From: Terfezia claveryi
Taxonomy: Eukaryota > Ascomycota > Pezizomycetes > Pezizales > Pezizaceae
DNA length: 64,000 bases
Assembly (NCBI GenBank): GCA_015179025.1
Contig: WHUX01000181.1
Location: 43,816 to 107,815 of the forward strand
Direction: 5' to 3'
The notes below the pieces were generated by a model, which was not told the DNA's origin, ran no database searches, and saw nothing but the letters and a program-made list of their open reading frames with translations. Shown piece by piece: positions 1-11,979 of the stretch; positions within the stretch are counted from its first letter, which is position 1, and each line of letters begins with the position of its first letter. The translations under genes were made by a program, and so were the position numbers.

Positions 1-873
1 GCGTGCGCCAATCTGCCTTCCCGCCAATCACACATATTTGTCGGCCACATCAACTGAGACATATTTCCAGGCATGCGTGAACGAACCTAACACGAGAGCA
101 CGTGCGCCCCCTCTTTGCATAGGTAACTCAACCAGCCAGTCGGCGGCAGGTCAAGCTGAGGTTAGGACTCCCCCAGTGCACTCTCGAGATATTCCCCATC
201 TATATGCGGAGACATAGCTAGCTAGGTACGTGAACTCGTCAGAAAACCAGCGGACTCTATGTGAATGTATAGCTAATTGCTCTTAGGACTCCGCCAGTGC
301 AGTTCCGATATATCCCCAATCTATATGCGCAGACACTGGCATAGCTAGGTACGTGAACTCGCCAGAAAACCAGCGGACTCTAGCTAATTGCTCTTAGGAC
401 TCCGCCAGTGCAGTTCCGATATATCCCCAATCTATATGCGCAGACACAGGCATAGTTAGGTACGTGAACTGGCCAGAAAACCAGCGGACTCTATGTGAAT
501 GTATAGCTAATTGCTCTTAGGACTCCGCCAGTGCAGTTCCAGTATATCCCTAATCTATATGCGCAGACACAGGCATAGCCAGGTACGTGAACTGGCCAGA
601 AAACCAGCGGACTCAATGTGAATGTATAGCTAATTGCTCGACTCCGCCAGTGCAGTTCCGATATATCCCTAATCTATATGCGCAGACACAGGCATAGCCA
701 GGTACGTGAACTGGCCAGAAAACCAGCGGACTCTATGTGAATGTATAGCTAATTGCTCTTAGGACTCCGCTAGTACAGTTCCGATATATCCCCAATCTAT
801 ATGCGCAGACACAGGCATAGCCAGGTACGTGAACTGGCCAGAAAACCAGCGGACTCTATGTGAATGTATACAA
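1..873. repeat. Truncated arm of a long palindromic element with 123-bp tandem repeats
   Basis: This segment matches 52870-53400 in the same orientation and 49100-50140 in the opposite orientation, so it is part of the same 5.7-kb palindromic family found at 48398-54130. From about 272 to 873 it consists of about five to six copies of a 123-bp unit containing GACTCCGCCAGTGCAGTTCC and GAAAACCAGCGGACTC; some copies carry short deletions, giving spacings of about 110 and 118 bp. The array stops abruptly at 873, inside a unit, where a different palindromic element begins without its own terminus. No coding potential is seen. Confidence 0.85.
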
Positions 874-2786
874 AGCCGTCCGGACGGTGGTTGACATAAG
901 CTCAACGTCTGGATGTCAGAGCTCATTGCCATCGCGTCCTCAACTCAATTGAGGTTGTTAACGCTATAGGTTCCACGTCAGGCGTTGCTGAACCAGGGCC
1001 CCAAATCGCTCTCTTCTACAATGCACACCCGCTCACCGCTTGCATCTACGACGCTCTAACATCAGCCAGCTACGTACCACTATTGCAGCCATTGAATATG
1101 CATGGAGCCGAAATATCCATTGTATTCGCTAAAATTATATACACAGAAGTATTGAGCAATAGATATATATATAAAACATGCAATCGCTGCTTCAATCGCT
1201 TTAACACTCGCTCTAATACTCGCTCTAACACTCGCTCTAATACTCGCTCCAATACTCGCTTTAATAACTCGCTCCAATAGTCACTCTAATGCTAGCTGTA
1301 ATGTGCTGGGATAGAGAGCGAAGGGAAAATGCACGGGGAAGAGAGGTATATATACAGGAAAACGATAGTTGCCAAGGCCGACTCCTAAGGCCGACAATTT
1401 AGACTTTCCGAGGACAATGAGATAAGCGATAACAAGAGAAGTGGCATGACAGTGATCAATGGCGCTCAGCCCCCTTTCGCCCGCGGGTGCCGTACTATTC
1501 AATGCCTGGCCTGGAAATAGTCATATTGGGCAATCGTAGTCGTGGTATTGCGATATGTGCGGAGTTCACGCTTTGTTATATGTTTCGTAGGAATTCATGC
1601 ATTCGTGGGCTTATATATATATATGCGCGAGAAACTCGTGCTTTTGGAGACTTATATATATATGTGCGAGAAACTCATGCTTTTGGGGACATATATATAT
1701 ATTTACGAGAAATCCATGCATTCGCGGGCTTATATGTCTCCAAAAGCATGAGTTTCTCGCATATATATATATAAGTCTCCAAAAGCACGAGTTTCTCGCG
1801 CATATATATATATAAGCCCACGAATGCATGAATTCCTACGAAACATATAACAAAGCGTGAACTCCGCACATATCGCAATACCACGACTACGATTGCCCAA
1901 TATGACTATTTCCAGGCCAGGCATTGAATAGTACGGCACCCGCGGGCGAAAGGGGGCTGAGCGCCATTGATCACTGTCATGCCACTTCTCTTGTTATCCC
2001 TTATCTCATTGTCTTCGGAAAGTCTAAATTGTCGGCCTTACCAGTCGGCCTTGGAAACTATGGTTTTCCTGTATCTATACCACCCTTCCCCGCGCATTTT
2101 CCCTTCGCTCTCTATCCCAGCGCATTACGGCTAGCATTAGAGCGACTATTGGAGCGAGTATTACGGCTTGTATTAGAGCGAGTATTAGAGCGAGTATTGG
2201 AGCGAGTATTAGAGCGAGTATTAGAGCGAGTATTGGAGCGAGTATTGGAGCGAGTATTGGAGCGAGTGTTAGAGCGAGTATTAGAGCGAGTGTTAGAGCG
2301 ATTGGAGCAGCGATTACATGCTCTATATATATATCTATTAATCAATACTTCTGTGTATATAATTATTAGCGAATACAAGGGATATTTCCGCTGCGTGCAT
2401 ATTCAATGGCTGCAATAGTGGCTACGTACATGGCCGATGTTAGAGCGTCGTAGATGCAAGCTGGTAGCGGGTGTGCATTGTAGAAGAGAGTGATTTGGGG
2501 CCCTGGTTCAGCAACGCCTGACGTGGAACCTATAGCGTTAACAACCTCAATTGAGTTGAGGACGCGATGGCAATGAGCTCTGACATCCAGACGTTGAGCT
2601 TATGTCAACCACCGTCCGGACGGCTTTTGGGTCCCCAATGGCGTCAGGACGCAGCGCGGGGCCCGTTGTTGCGTCCGGATTGTAATGCAATACCCCGGGG
2701 CATCCGGACGCACAGGACGCACAGGACGCAAAATCGCGTCCGGACGCTTGGTGGTGCGTCCTGACGCATATTTCTTTTTGCTGATG
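874..2786. mobile_element. Palindromic CATCAG-family element, left end truncated
   Basis: A near-perfect long inverted repeat: the left arm (about 875-1690) is repeated in reverse at about 1745-2625, with the apex near 1735. The right end is complete and closes with TTTCTTTTTGCTGATG at 2771-2786, the terminus of the family that is intact at 56260-58782. The matching left terminus, about 160 bp including CATCAGCAAAAAG, is missing. The sequence after 2786 starts AACTCATGC, which fits insertion into the GAGAAACTCATGC repeat of the next element with AA as target duplication. The arms hold 12-bp minisatellites and TA-rich 39-bp repeats. No transposase is encoded. Confidence 0.8.
2140..2312. repeat. 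12-bp minisatellite (about 14 units)
   Basis: Tandem copies of a 12-bp unit close to TTAGAGCGAGTA. The same array is found inverted at 1195-1270 in the other arm, and in sister elements at 3250-3440, 56745-56820 and 58140-58290. Because 12 is a multiple of three, the array stays open in several frames and gives artificial L-E-R-V repeats. I treat it as a noncoding minisatellite. Confidence 0.9.
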
Positions 2787-3957
2787 AACTCATGCTTTTG
2801 GAGACATATATATATATATATGCGAGAAATCCATGCATTTGCAGGCTTATATATCTCTAAAAGCATGACTTTCTCACATATATATATATAAGTCTCCAAA
2901 AGAATGAGTTTCTCGTGCATATATATATATAACCCCACGAATGCATGAATTCCTACGAAACATATCACAAAGCGTGAACTCTACACATATCGCAATACCA
3001 TGACTACGATTGCCCAATATGACTATTACCAAGCTAGGCATTGAATAGTATGGCACACATGTGCAAAAGGGGGCTCAGCGCCATTGATCACTGTTATGCC
3101 ACTTCTCTTGTTATCACTGATCTCCTTGTCCTCAGAAAGTCTAAATTGTCGGCCTTAGCAGTAGGCCTTAGCAACTATCATTTTCCTGTATATATACCTC
3201 TCTTCCCCATGCATTTTCCCTTCACTCTCTATCCCAGCATATTACGGCTAGCATTAGAGTGACTATTGGAGCGAGTATTACGGCGAGTATTAGAGCGAGT
3301 ATTAGAGCGAGTATTGGAGCAAGTATTAAAGCGAGTATTAGTGCGAGTATTAGATCGAGTATTAGAGCGAGTATTTGAGCGAGTATTAGATCGAGTATTG
3401 GAGTAAGTATTAGAACGAGTGTTAAAGCGATTGAAGCAGTGATTGCATGTTTTATATATATATCTATTGATCAATACTACTGTGTATATAATTTTAGCGA
3501 ATACAATGGATATTTCTGCTACATGCATATATAATGGCTGCAATAGTAGTACGTAGCTGGCTGATGTTAGAGCGTCATAGATGCAAGCAGTGAGCGGGTG
3601 TGCATTGTAGAAGAGAGCGATTTGGGGCCCTGGTTCAGCAATGCCAAATGTGGAACCAATAGTATTGGGGACGAGCAGCCTATCTCATGTTGCATCCAAG
3701 AAGTGGTAGCATGCTTCTGTTGCGTCCCAGGCGTGGGAGCACACATTGTGTTATGTCCTTAGCGCTGGTGCGCACGAGTGTTGCATCCCGACGCTAGAGC
3801 GCACGAGTGTTGCATCCCGATGCTGGTGTGCACGAGTGTTGTATCCCGACACTGGCGCTCCAAGCGTTTGGCATCCTGATTGTAAGTTCCTGTCCCCTGC
3901 GTCCTGTGCGTCGGATGCACAGGAAGACATATGACACAAATATTTTTTTTGCTGATG
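2787..3957. mobile_element. Right arm of a second CATCAG-family palindromic element
   Basis: It starts within the GAGAAACTCATGCTTTTGGAG repeat interrupted by the preceding element and ends with the family terminus TTTTTTTTGCTGATG (3943-3957), followed by TT as the candidate duplicated dinucleotide. The stretch 3560-3957 matches 58440-58782, the right end of the intact copy at 56260-58782, including a run of short units around GTGTTGCATCCCGACGCTGG. Its left arm is not present in the window: upstream of the nested element lies unrelated 123-bp-repeat DNA, so the left half was lost or recombined away. Confidence 0.75.
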
Positions 3958-5254
3958 TTGAAAAATAATGTAAATATATATACAAACTTCTAGCCAGTAT
4001 GATATAGGTACTAGAACTTTTGTATATAATAAAAGGCTATTACCTTATATTGTAGTAGTATTATTTAAAAATAAAAAAACAATTACCTATCTATAATTTA
4101 GTAATTATCCTAAATCTATTTAAAATATTATTCTTATATATAAATTAGAGAAATATTTTAGTATAGGATTCTATTATAAATAAAAAGGCTATTGACGATA
4201 TATTATATATAGAATATTACTAGTAAGTATTAATTCTATAAATGTTATAGAGTGTATTTCATGATAATAGATATAGCTACGATAACAGATATATCTGTAA
4301 TCATAGATATATTTAAAATAATAGATATATCTATAACATTATGATATATAAAAATATAATTTTATTAGGTACTTAAAGTTTATTTTATGAAATAATTTAA
4401 TATTAACTATACCAAATATATATGAAAGTCCTAGGCTCAGAAAATTTACCTCAATAATTTAGAGTAATCTTATATTATATATTGCTTACAAGAGTAGCCA
4501 GTAACCAAATCAGAAAATATTTTGAAGATTAAGAAATACTTAACTAATAGTCTGGCTATACTAAATAGACAGTATCTCCTATTTTAGTAAAAGATACATA
4601 CTATTAAATACTTAATACTAGAATGAATAGTAAGAGATAAATTAAGTATTCCACTAATATCTATAGCTATTAAGTATATAATAAATAGTACTTAGGATAT
4701 TTTACCTTATTATTAGAACTAAATAGGTTTATAGATAATTATAATACTAATATTGACAAAATTTTGGGACTAAATACATATGAAATATATAAAACTAGAC
4801 TCTGAAAACACTTGTATATATATAAAAGAAGGATTAGCTAATTATAATGAAATTAATATAAGTTAGTAGAGATAGGCTCTTAGATATAATATAGAATTCC
4901 ACTACTATATAATATTAGTTACTCTAGTTAGACTATCAAGAAATAGTAATATAAAGTTAGAGTATGAGAGTAGTATATAGAGAGATTAAAAGTTTGAAGG
5001 TGATAATTATAATATAGGAGTTTCAACTTCTTGGATTTTTAGCTTATTTAACAATTTCAGTATATAGTTAGTAGGAGGAATTGGCTTATCATAAAGCAGC
5101 CTATTAAGGGAGAAAAGAAAGGCTCTAATACTCTATACTCTATGTCATAGGACTAAGCATCCTATTTCTCTATCTATTAACCTAATACCTTTAATAATAA
5201 TAAGGCTTCAGAAATACTTATAGCCCATTCAGTATAGGAATTATAAAGTATAAA
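3958..5254. other. AT-rich RIP-like DNA without recognisable gene
   Basis: Very AT-rich sequence with TpA far commoner than CpA or TpG and stops in all frames. I recognise no protein motif. The composition matches the RIP-mutated mariner and Gypsy relics elsewhere in the window, so this is probably a decayed transposon, but that is inference. It is the target into which the element ending at 3957 inserted. Confidence 0.6.
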
Positions 5255-5701
5255 TGTCACGGGCTATGTCACAGAACTTTGTCATGGACTTTATCATGGA
5301 TTCTGTCATGGATTATCACCTGTGATCACAAGCAATGGTTATTGCACTTTAAGAGTCAGACAGGGTTTAGTCCGAGTCTCAGATTGACAAGATGTTGAGT
5401 ATTATATACGTAATCTTCCAGATATGTGTGATAATATCATAAAGCGAACAGCTGTATATATATGAGGCCATAGTTGTATTTTTTATTCTTGCTCTTTACA
5501 CAATATCTTGTATATCGAGTCTTTCATACAAGTTGCCTTTTGTCTATAGTCTATGTCTATACTATTGTCTACCCAACCCACAACAATACATATAGTCACT
5601 TGAAACTATACCACGCTAGTGTAGTATAGTTTGGCTATTATGTACGCTCCTTAGAGTTACGTTCATAACCATTCGTCTATGCCATAGCCTACGCCATCAC
5701 A
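5255..5701. mobile_element. Solo LTR
   Basis: A 447-bp segment of ordinary base composition set inside AT-rich DNA. It begins TGTCACGGGC and ends GCCATCACA, the TG...CA ends of an LTR. The five bases on its left (ATAAA) and right (ATAAG) agree at four positions, as expected of a 5-bp target duplication with one mutation. It contains TATATATATGAGGCC-like promoter sequence near 5455 and no internal region of a retrotransposon next to it. The sharp composition change suggests it arrived after the flanks were mutated. Confidence 0.65.
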
Positions 5702-6340
5702 ATAAGTCTATATACTTAAGAGGGCCTGAACTGAGGTAGGTATAGTTAATTATCTTTTGTTTATTATTTTCTTCCTATTAACTTCTTTTATATATATAAG
5801 GTTTTTTATATATATAGGTTTTCTTACTATATTGTTTTTTGATTGAATTATAATTATTATGATAAGTAATACTAAGGTAGATTAGTTCTCATAGTAAATA
5901 TATAGTTAATACTTTTTTTAATTTTTTTTATTTTAATTATTAATTACTGATAAAATATAAATTTAGATTAAGAAGAATGAAAATAATTAACAATATAGAA
6001 TTGTAGGTACTTTTTAAGTAGATATAGAAATTTTAAAAGTATTTATATATAAAGTATTTATAAGATAGAGTAGATAGAGAGTTTAGGGATTGGTAGCAAA
6101 TATGAAAAATTTAGGTATTAAGAAAAGAATTACATAGAAATAAGTAAGTAGAACATTAGATCTAGAATATATAAATGTAAAGCAATATAAATATAACATA
6201 TAAAATATAAAAAGAGAAATTTAAAAAGAATAGTTTTAGAAATTATAATAGTAGAAGTAATTTATAATAAAAATGGTGATATTAGTAAAAATTATAGAAA
6301 GAGATAGGAATTAGAATTAGTAGAATTGGTACTATACTAG
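5702..6340. other. AT-rich RIP-like DNA, nothing recognisable
   Basis: AT-rich, TpA-rich sequence without an open frame or motif I can name. The plus strand is purine-rich between about 5980 and 6340, which could reflect an old plus-strand coding region. It abuts the left arm of the large degraded palindrome. Confidence 0.5.
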
Positions 6341-7189
6341 AAGATTTATTAAGTGATTTATAATAAAACTAGCAATCTGTAACTAGTATATATTATAGAT
6401 TAAGTTAGAGTAAATTTCACTAGTTATTAATCTACTTTAGAAATTAACTTAACCTACCTATTTTAGTAGCAACCTAATATAAACTTATTCACTAATTAAT
6501 TCATTAAAGTTTAGTTATTTACCTTTTTTCTGAATACTTACTAAGGCTATATATTATTACTAAGTAACTTAAAACTTATTAAAGTAGTTTTATAAATAGT
6601 AAGGTCTATTATATTACTTGCCAGACTTAGATTAAATAGTATTATATTTAAGCTATAGGGTTCTGTAGTCTAGTTAATTAGGTTTCAAAGCCTTCTATAA
6701 AATAGAGGGTAGACATATATAATTAAGGGTTCTATATAATTTACCTAATTATAAATTCATGAATGTCTATAGTATTTTATTTATATATATAAAAGTTTAT
6801 TATATATAAAAAATATAAATCACTATCTATTATAAATCCAACCTATACCTTTTTATATCATAGTCTAGCCATATCTAATATATAATAAATTTGTTTAATT
6901 AAATAAGTCTATACTTGCCTTTAATATAGTCCTGTAAAAATTAATTAGCCTGACCTTTAACATTCATAGGCCAAAACTAAGATTTAGATAGTAGCATCAA
7001 TATTAGAGATATATATTAGAGGTATATATTAGAGGAATAGTAGTATTCATATTGTAGCTAAATATAAAAGATATAGTAGTATTGATACCAAAAGTATATA
7101 TTAGAAGTATAATAGTATAGATATTAAAGGTATAGTAGATAAATAGTATATTACAGGTATGACTAAATCTTTTAGATAATTACAATTTG

Positions 7190-7803
7190 TGTTACAGGCG
7201 AGTTGTAACTACGAGAATACTTCGGAGAAAAGGATAGATAATAGCGGAGCAAAGTATAAACGCAGCTATAACTCGGGTGTAATACAGACTCGATAAGAGT
7301 AAAGCTATATGAGACTTAGAACACTACTTGGGTCTTAATGTATTAACTATATAGAAGCAGTGGGTTATATAGAAGCTTTAGATCTGATAACGAATAATCA
7401 GATCTGGACGATGCTTCCTATAACAGCTTAGTAGCATTGACGTCAGGTCATTACCTAAATGGGTAACCACTTCCCAATTAGGAACACTGCTGTCTGACAT
7501 ACATTGATTAGGCAGCCTGAACTTCAACGCATTGCAGTCAGGCTGACATACAGGACCTGAACTCGAGTACATCCAATAACGATATATGAATGATAAACAT
7601 AAGAATATAATGGAAATATATCGAAGAGAATACATGTATGAAAGCCAACCTCAGAGACACACACTTCAATAGCCACTCCCTTTAACGCTTTATTCCCAAG
7701 CATGCTACCCACATCTGTATGGGTGATCAGTCCATCACAGTTAGCAGCTATAGCAGGGTATTGGTTCCACCGGGGGTGTAGGTCTCTTACCTGAGCCATA
7801 ACA
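7190..7803. mobile_element. Solo LTR inserted in the mariner left TIR
   Basis: A 614-bp LTR starting TGTTACAGGCG and ending GAGCCATAACA, flanked by identical 5-bp duplications ATTTG at 7185-7189 and 7804-7808. A relative with an adjoining gag-like region lies at 39746 onward, where the internal region is on the low-coordinate side. That makes the minus strand the likely transcription sense. It is far less AT-rich than its surroundings. Open frames inside it are incidental. Confidence 0.88.
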
Positions 7804-8009
7804 ATTTGTAGGTATTAGTCAATATGAAATATAAATTGGTATAAAAAAAAAGCAAAGAATCACTAACTCAACAATAGATATTAAGCCCTATACTATAATA
7901 ACCATGCTTTCTACTGTATGACAAGAGATTACTATAGTAGAAAGACATATTATCCTTATTCTATTCCATTTATAATATACAATTACTATGATTTCTGTGA
8001 TTTCTGGCC

Positions 8010-8959
8010 ACTCTTAGTCAATAATCAAAAGTTTTCTAAATTGGGTAATAGAACAGGGATATATTGAAAATGCTCTTAGGTCTAGTAAACCAAAAAAGCT
8101 TAGCAAACAATATAGAAGGGCTATACTTTGATGAGTAAAGAAGAATATAATATGGACTAAAGAGCAAATTTGATAACATTATTGCCTTCATATATTACAA
8201 AATATCTTGGACCACTACCTAAAAGAGAATTGTCTATGTAAGAGGCTAGCAAAGAAAAGCCTAAAATTAAATATGGCAAGAGCTAAGGAGAGGCTATCAT
8301 AGGTACTAGAAAGAAAGAACTAGACTATAGAAGACTTTCAAAGTACAATTTGGAGTAATAAGTATACTATAGAACTGTCTACTCATGCAAGACAAATATA
8401 AGTATTTTATATACTTAAACAAAAGTAGAATAAGGATTGTATTAATGTAATTCCCAAAGAAAAAGGAACATCTATAATGGTTTAAAGATAGTTCTACGAA
8501 AAATAGTGTAGTACTTTTATATCTCTAGTAGTATGTTCTATTAATGTCTTTATTTATTATCACCTGCTTGAGTCCCTTCTTCTTCTAGTCATTGATCATA
8601 TTAATCATACTATTGGTAATGCCAAATCTTAATAAGATAATACTCTAGTTCATATAGTCAAGCTAGTAACTGAGTTTCTTAAGTAACATAATATTTTAGT
8701 TGACAGACACTCTCTCTATAGCTCTAATCTCAATCCTATTGAACATGTTTGGATTCATCTAAAATAGTTCTTATATACAAAGTATCCTGATATTACTAAT
8801 ACCTCTAGAGGATCAGATATAGTTTAAGCTCAACTTGCTGAAGTCTTATCTAAAGTATGAGAATCAATTTCAGAGTCTGCTTTTCAATTATTGTAGAGTA
8901 GTATGCCTAACCAGGTAGCAGCTATTATTGCTACCAAGGGCTGGTACACTCGCTATTAA
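8010..8959 (+). pseudogene. Mariner-type DDE transposase, RIP-killed
   Basis: One frame can be followed from about 8050 to the stop at 8957-8959. Recognisable parts are K-P-K-K-L-S-K-Q-Y-R-R in the N-terminal linker, A-K-E-R-L-S then E-R-K-N, the first catalytic block (W-S-N-K-Y-T from 8351), the third block N-L-N-P-I-E-H-V-W near 8730, and the C-terminus S-M-P-N-Q-V-A-A then K-G-W-Y-T-R-Y. This is the fungal Tc1/mariner DDE layout. In-frame stops fall at positions where the family has Trp, and the first catalytic Asp is Asn (codon 8357-8359). All are explained by G-to-A. It cannot be active. Confidence 0.85.
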
Positions 8960-9333
8960 CTATATTTTCAACCTTTTCTATTTGTATAATTTTTCTTTAA
9001 TTTGACTGAACTTTTGAGGTTTATTTCTCTACTACCTATACTTCTTTTATATTTTATTTTATACTTAAGTGATATCTAGTTGTTAAGATATAGTATAGAA
9101 TTGAGATTTTGATATAGTAGCATAAGGCTGGTTGGGAGGCTTAAATTTTGGTTTTATTATAACTAATGCCTATGGATTATAGATATGTTAGGTCTATGTG
9201 TATATATTGAATTATAAGAATATTCTTACCTATATCTATGTAACTTGTTCTATTACTTTTATGAATTATATTAGCTAAACAAATATATATTATAGACTTA
9301 GCTTTCTAAAAATAGCCAGTAAGAAAATTAAGA

Positions 9334-11727
9334 CATCAGCAAAAAAAAATTGGTGTCAGGATGCACGACATCTTCCTATACGTCAGGTCGCTTCCCATCA
9401 TTTAGGTGGTTGCATCCTGTGCTTTCTGTCAGCCAGTTTGCATCCCGTGCTTCCTATACCTTCTGTAGTGAGGTTGCATCCTCTGGCTTGCACGTTGCGT
9501 CCCATGCTTCCTGTTAGCTAGGTTGCATCTCGTTCTTCCTATTAGTAAGGCTGTGTCCCCTACTATTCATATATTCATGGCCTCTATATATGAATGAGTT
9601 CATGTATTCGCAGCCTCTAACAATGTATGTATTTATACATATTTGGGGAGGCCATAAATGCATGAATTAAAGGCTGCGAATGCGCATATACACAGGGCAC
9701 GAAAACATGAATTCAATACATAATAAATCCCATGTTTAAATGTACTACATCCAGCTATTTCCCCCTCTGTACTAGATTGTTCACATAAGTAGAGGAGCTC
9801 CATTCGACGCCTTCTATAGAGCAGGTTCTTTAACAATGCCATGCAGGTTCTAAGACAGCACACGGAACAAGTTCTAAGACACATTAAGGGGCTGGGGGAT
9901 CTCCAAGCCAGACTAGCAAATCCCCTATTTCAAAAGTGTGGCCGCCTGGGACTTAGAGGTTTTTTCCTGTCATTCCTTCCTAAGGCCACCGCACCATCAT
10001 AGGGAGCTTGTTACGATGCTGATTTGTGGTCTCTGGAATGCGGACATCGAGGTTGATATGGTCGTTGATATTGAAGGCTCAGTAGGCAGCTCTGCACGCA
10101 GATATCTAGGCTGGTTTGCTCGCTAGATTCTAGGCTCATTTACATGGTGATTTCTAAGCTAATTTGCTCGATCAATTTCAGACTCATTTGCTCGCTCAAT
10201 TCCAGGCTCATTTGCTCGCTCGATTCTAGGCTCATTTGCTCACTGATATCCAGGCTCATTTGCTGGCTCGATTCCAGGCTCATTTGCTCGCTCGATTCCA
10301 GGCTCATTTGCTCGCTCATATCCAGGCTGATTTGCTCGCTCGATTCTAGGCTTTGCTCGGTGATATCTAGGCTCATTTGCTCGCTCGATTCCAGGCTCAT
10401 TTGCTCGCTCGATTCCAGGCTGATTTGCTCGCTCAATTCCAGGCTCATTTGCTCGCTCATATCTAGGCTGATTTGCTCGCTCGATTCCAGGCTGATTTGC
10501 TCCCTCAATTCTAGGCTTATTTGCTCGCTCGATTCCAGGCTCATTTGCTCGCTCAATTCCAAGCTCATTTGCTCGCTCATATCCAGGCTGATTTGCTCGC
10601 TCGATTCTAGGCTTTGCTCGGTGATATCTAGGCTCATTTGCTCGCTCGATTCCAGGCTCATTTGCTCGCTCGATTCCAGGCTGATTTGCTCGCTCAATTC
10701 CAGGCTCATTTGCTCGCTCATATCCAGGCTGATTTGCTCGCTCGATTCTAGGCTGATTTGCTCACTCGATTCTAGGCTCGTTTGCTTGGTGATATCCGGG
10801 CTCATTTGCTCGCTCATATCCAGGCTGATTTGCTCGCTCGATTCTAGGCTCGTTTGCTCGCTCATAGCCAGGCTGATTTGCTCGCTGTTATCCAGGCTGA
10901 TCTGCTCGCTCGATTCTAGACTTATTTGCTCGCTGATATCCAGGCTGATTTGCTCTCCCAATTCCAGGCTCATTTGCTAGTCGCTCGATTCCCGGCTCAT
11001 TTGCTCGGTGATATCCAGGCTGATTTGCTTACTTTACATGCTGATTTCTAGGTCGATTTGCACGGTGGATTCCAGGCTGATTTGCATCGCTGATTTCTAG
11101 GTCTATTTGCATGGGAGATTCCAGGCTGATTTGCACGATGATTTCTAGGTCGATTTGCCCGGTGGATTTCAGGCTGATTTGCAGGTTGATTTCTAGGTCG
11201 ATTTGCACGGTGGATACCAGGCTTATTTGCACGGTGATATGGCACTGATTTGGGCAGTGATTTTGGTTTTACACGTATTTAGCTAGCTAGTTTTAGAGAT
11301 ATTATCAGAATCAATTACATTTTTGGAAATGCATAGAATGCAGGTATCAAGCGCGATCGTAAGGCCGCGCCTATACTAGCCGACTATTTGCGTCAGATGG
11401 TGAACTTAAACATAGTGAGATTTTGCATGCGTACAGGAAGAACAATACTTCATGTGCATATGATATAATAGGTGCGTGTCATAAAATATAGATTTAAATT
11501 AGCTGCGCAGTGTAAGTATTATAAGATAGGTGTACATCAGGAAATATGGATTAAAATTAGTTGCATAGGGAAAGTATTATAAAATAATTGTGTATCAGGG
11601 AATATTAATTTAAATGATTTACGTCAGGACGAAGTGCATGGCTATAGTTGGCTTCTGAATCTCGAGTTTTGCAAAAGAGCTTCATGTGCTTCCGAAGCAC
11701 CTGACGCAAACTTTTTTTTTGCTGATA
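9334..11727. mobile_element. CATCAG-family element with 24-bp minisatellite (inverse copy of 35173-37076)
   Basis: It begins CATCAGCAAAAAAAAA and ends TTTTTTTTTTGCTGATA, flanked by GA at 9332-9333 and 11728-11729. The opposite arm of the host palindrome (near 19110) shows the unoccupied site with a single GA, which fixes the ends. It is the reverse-oriented sister of 35173-37076: its right-end block GCTTCCGAAGCACCTGACGC reappears, inverted, at that copy's left end. Its TIR is about 30 bp. The interior holds a 24-bp minisatellite and related 48-bp units. No protein-coding gene is evident, so it must depend on a transposase encoded elsewhere. Confidence 0.88.
10107..11036. repeat. 24-bp minisatellite, about 38 units
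   Basis: Tandem copies of the 24-bp unit CATTTGCTCGCTCGATTCCA plus GGCT, with CATTTGCTCG/GATTTGCTCG and GATTCCA/ATATCCA variants. Because the unit is a multiple of three and free of stops in one frame on each strand, both strands carry open frames of about 277 codons over the same DNA (10140-10973 minus, 10144-10980 plus). I regard these as by-products. Followed at 11037-11250 by about four 48-bp units alternating TTTCTAGGTCGATTTGC and TTCCAGGCTGATTTGC. Confidence 0.9.
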
Positions 11728-11979
11728 GAGTATATTAGTCTACCTAACTAGGTATAATCAATCCTACTTAGTACCATATATAGTAGTTAGATTGAGTATA
11801 CAACCTCAGAATAGTAATGTATACTAACTTAGGTACATTATAATAGGTATACTATACCTATATAGATAATATATATATTGGGCTAGAATATTATTTGAAC
11901 TTAGCTTTATATAGGTTAAGGTGAGATTTAAAACTCTTCTATTTGCTAGGTTCATATGTTATAAGAACACCTGCTTTTG

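Larger units (their letters stand above)
7183..9179 (+). mobile_element. RIP-mutated mariner (Tc1/mariner) element with nested solo LTR
   Basis: Boundaries come from comparison with the uninterrupted opposite arm of the surrounding palindrome (near 19280): removing 7183-9179 and one TA restores the match. The element is flanked by TA at 7181-7182 and 9180-9181, the Tc1/mariner target duplication. Terminal inverted repeats of roughly 30 bp are visible, left CAATTTGTAGGTATTAGTCA and right (reversed) TAATCCATAGGCATTAGTTA. Without the 619-bp solo LTR insertion it is about 1.38 kb, a normal mariner size for a transposase of about 340 residues. Confidence 0.8.

Noticed and set aside
1924..2418. 164-codon frame with L-E-R-V repeats
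   Set aside because: A 12-bp minisatellite inside an inverted repeat; the mirror arm gives equivalent frames. No sign of selection for protein.
7524..7799. 91-codon minus-strand frame beginning M-A-Q-V-R-D-L-H-P
   Set aside because: It lies wholly within the solo LTR bounded by ATTTG duplications and resembles no protein family I know.
10107..11250. Regularly spaced repeats resembling a CRISPR array
   Set aside because: Units are contiguous with no unique spacers, sit inside a transposon, and the context is eukaryotic.
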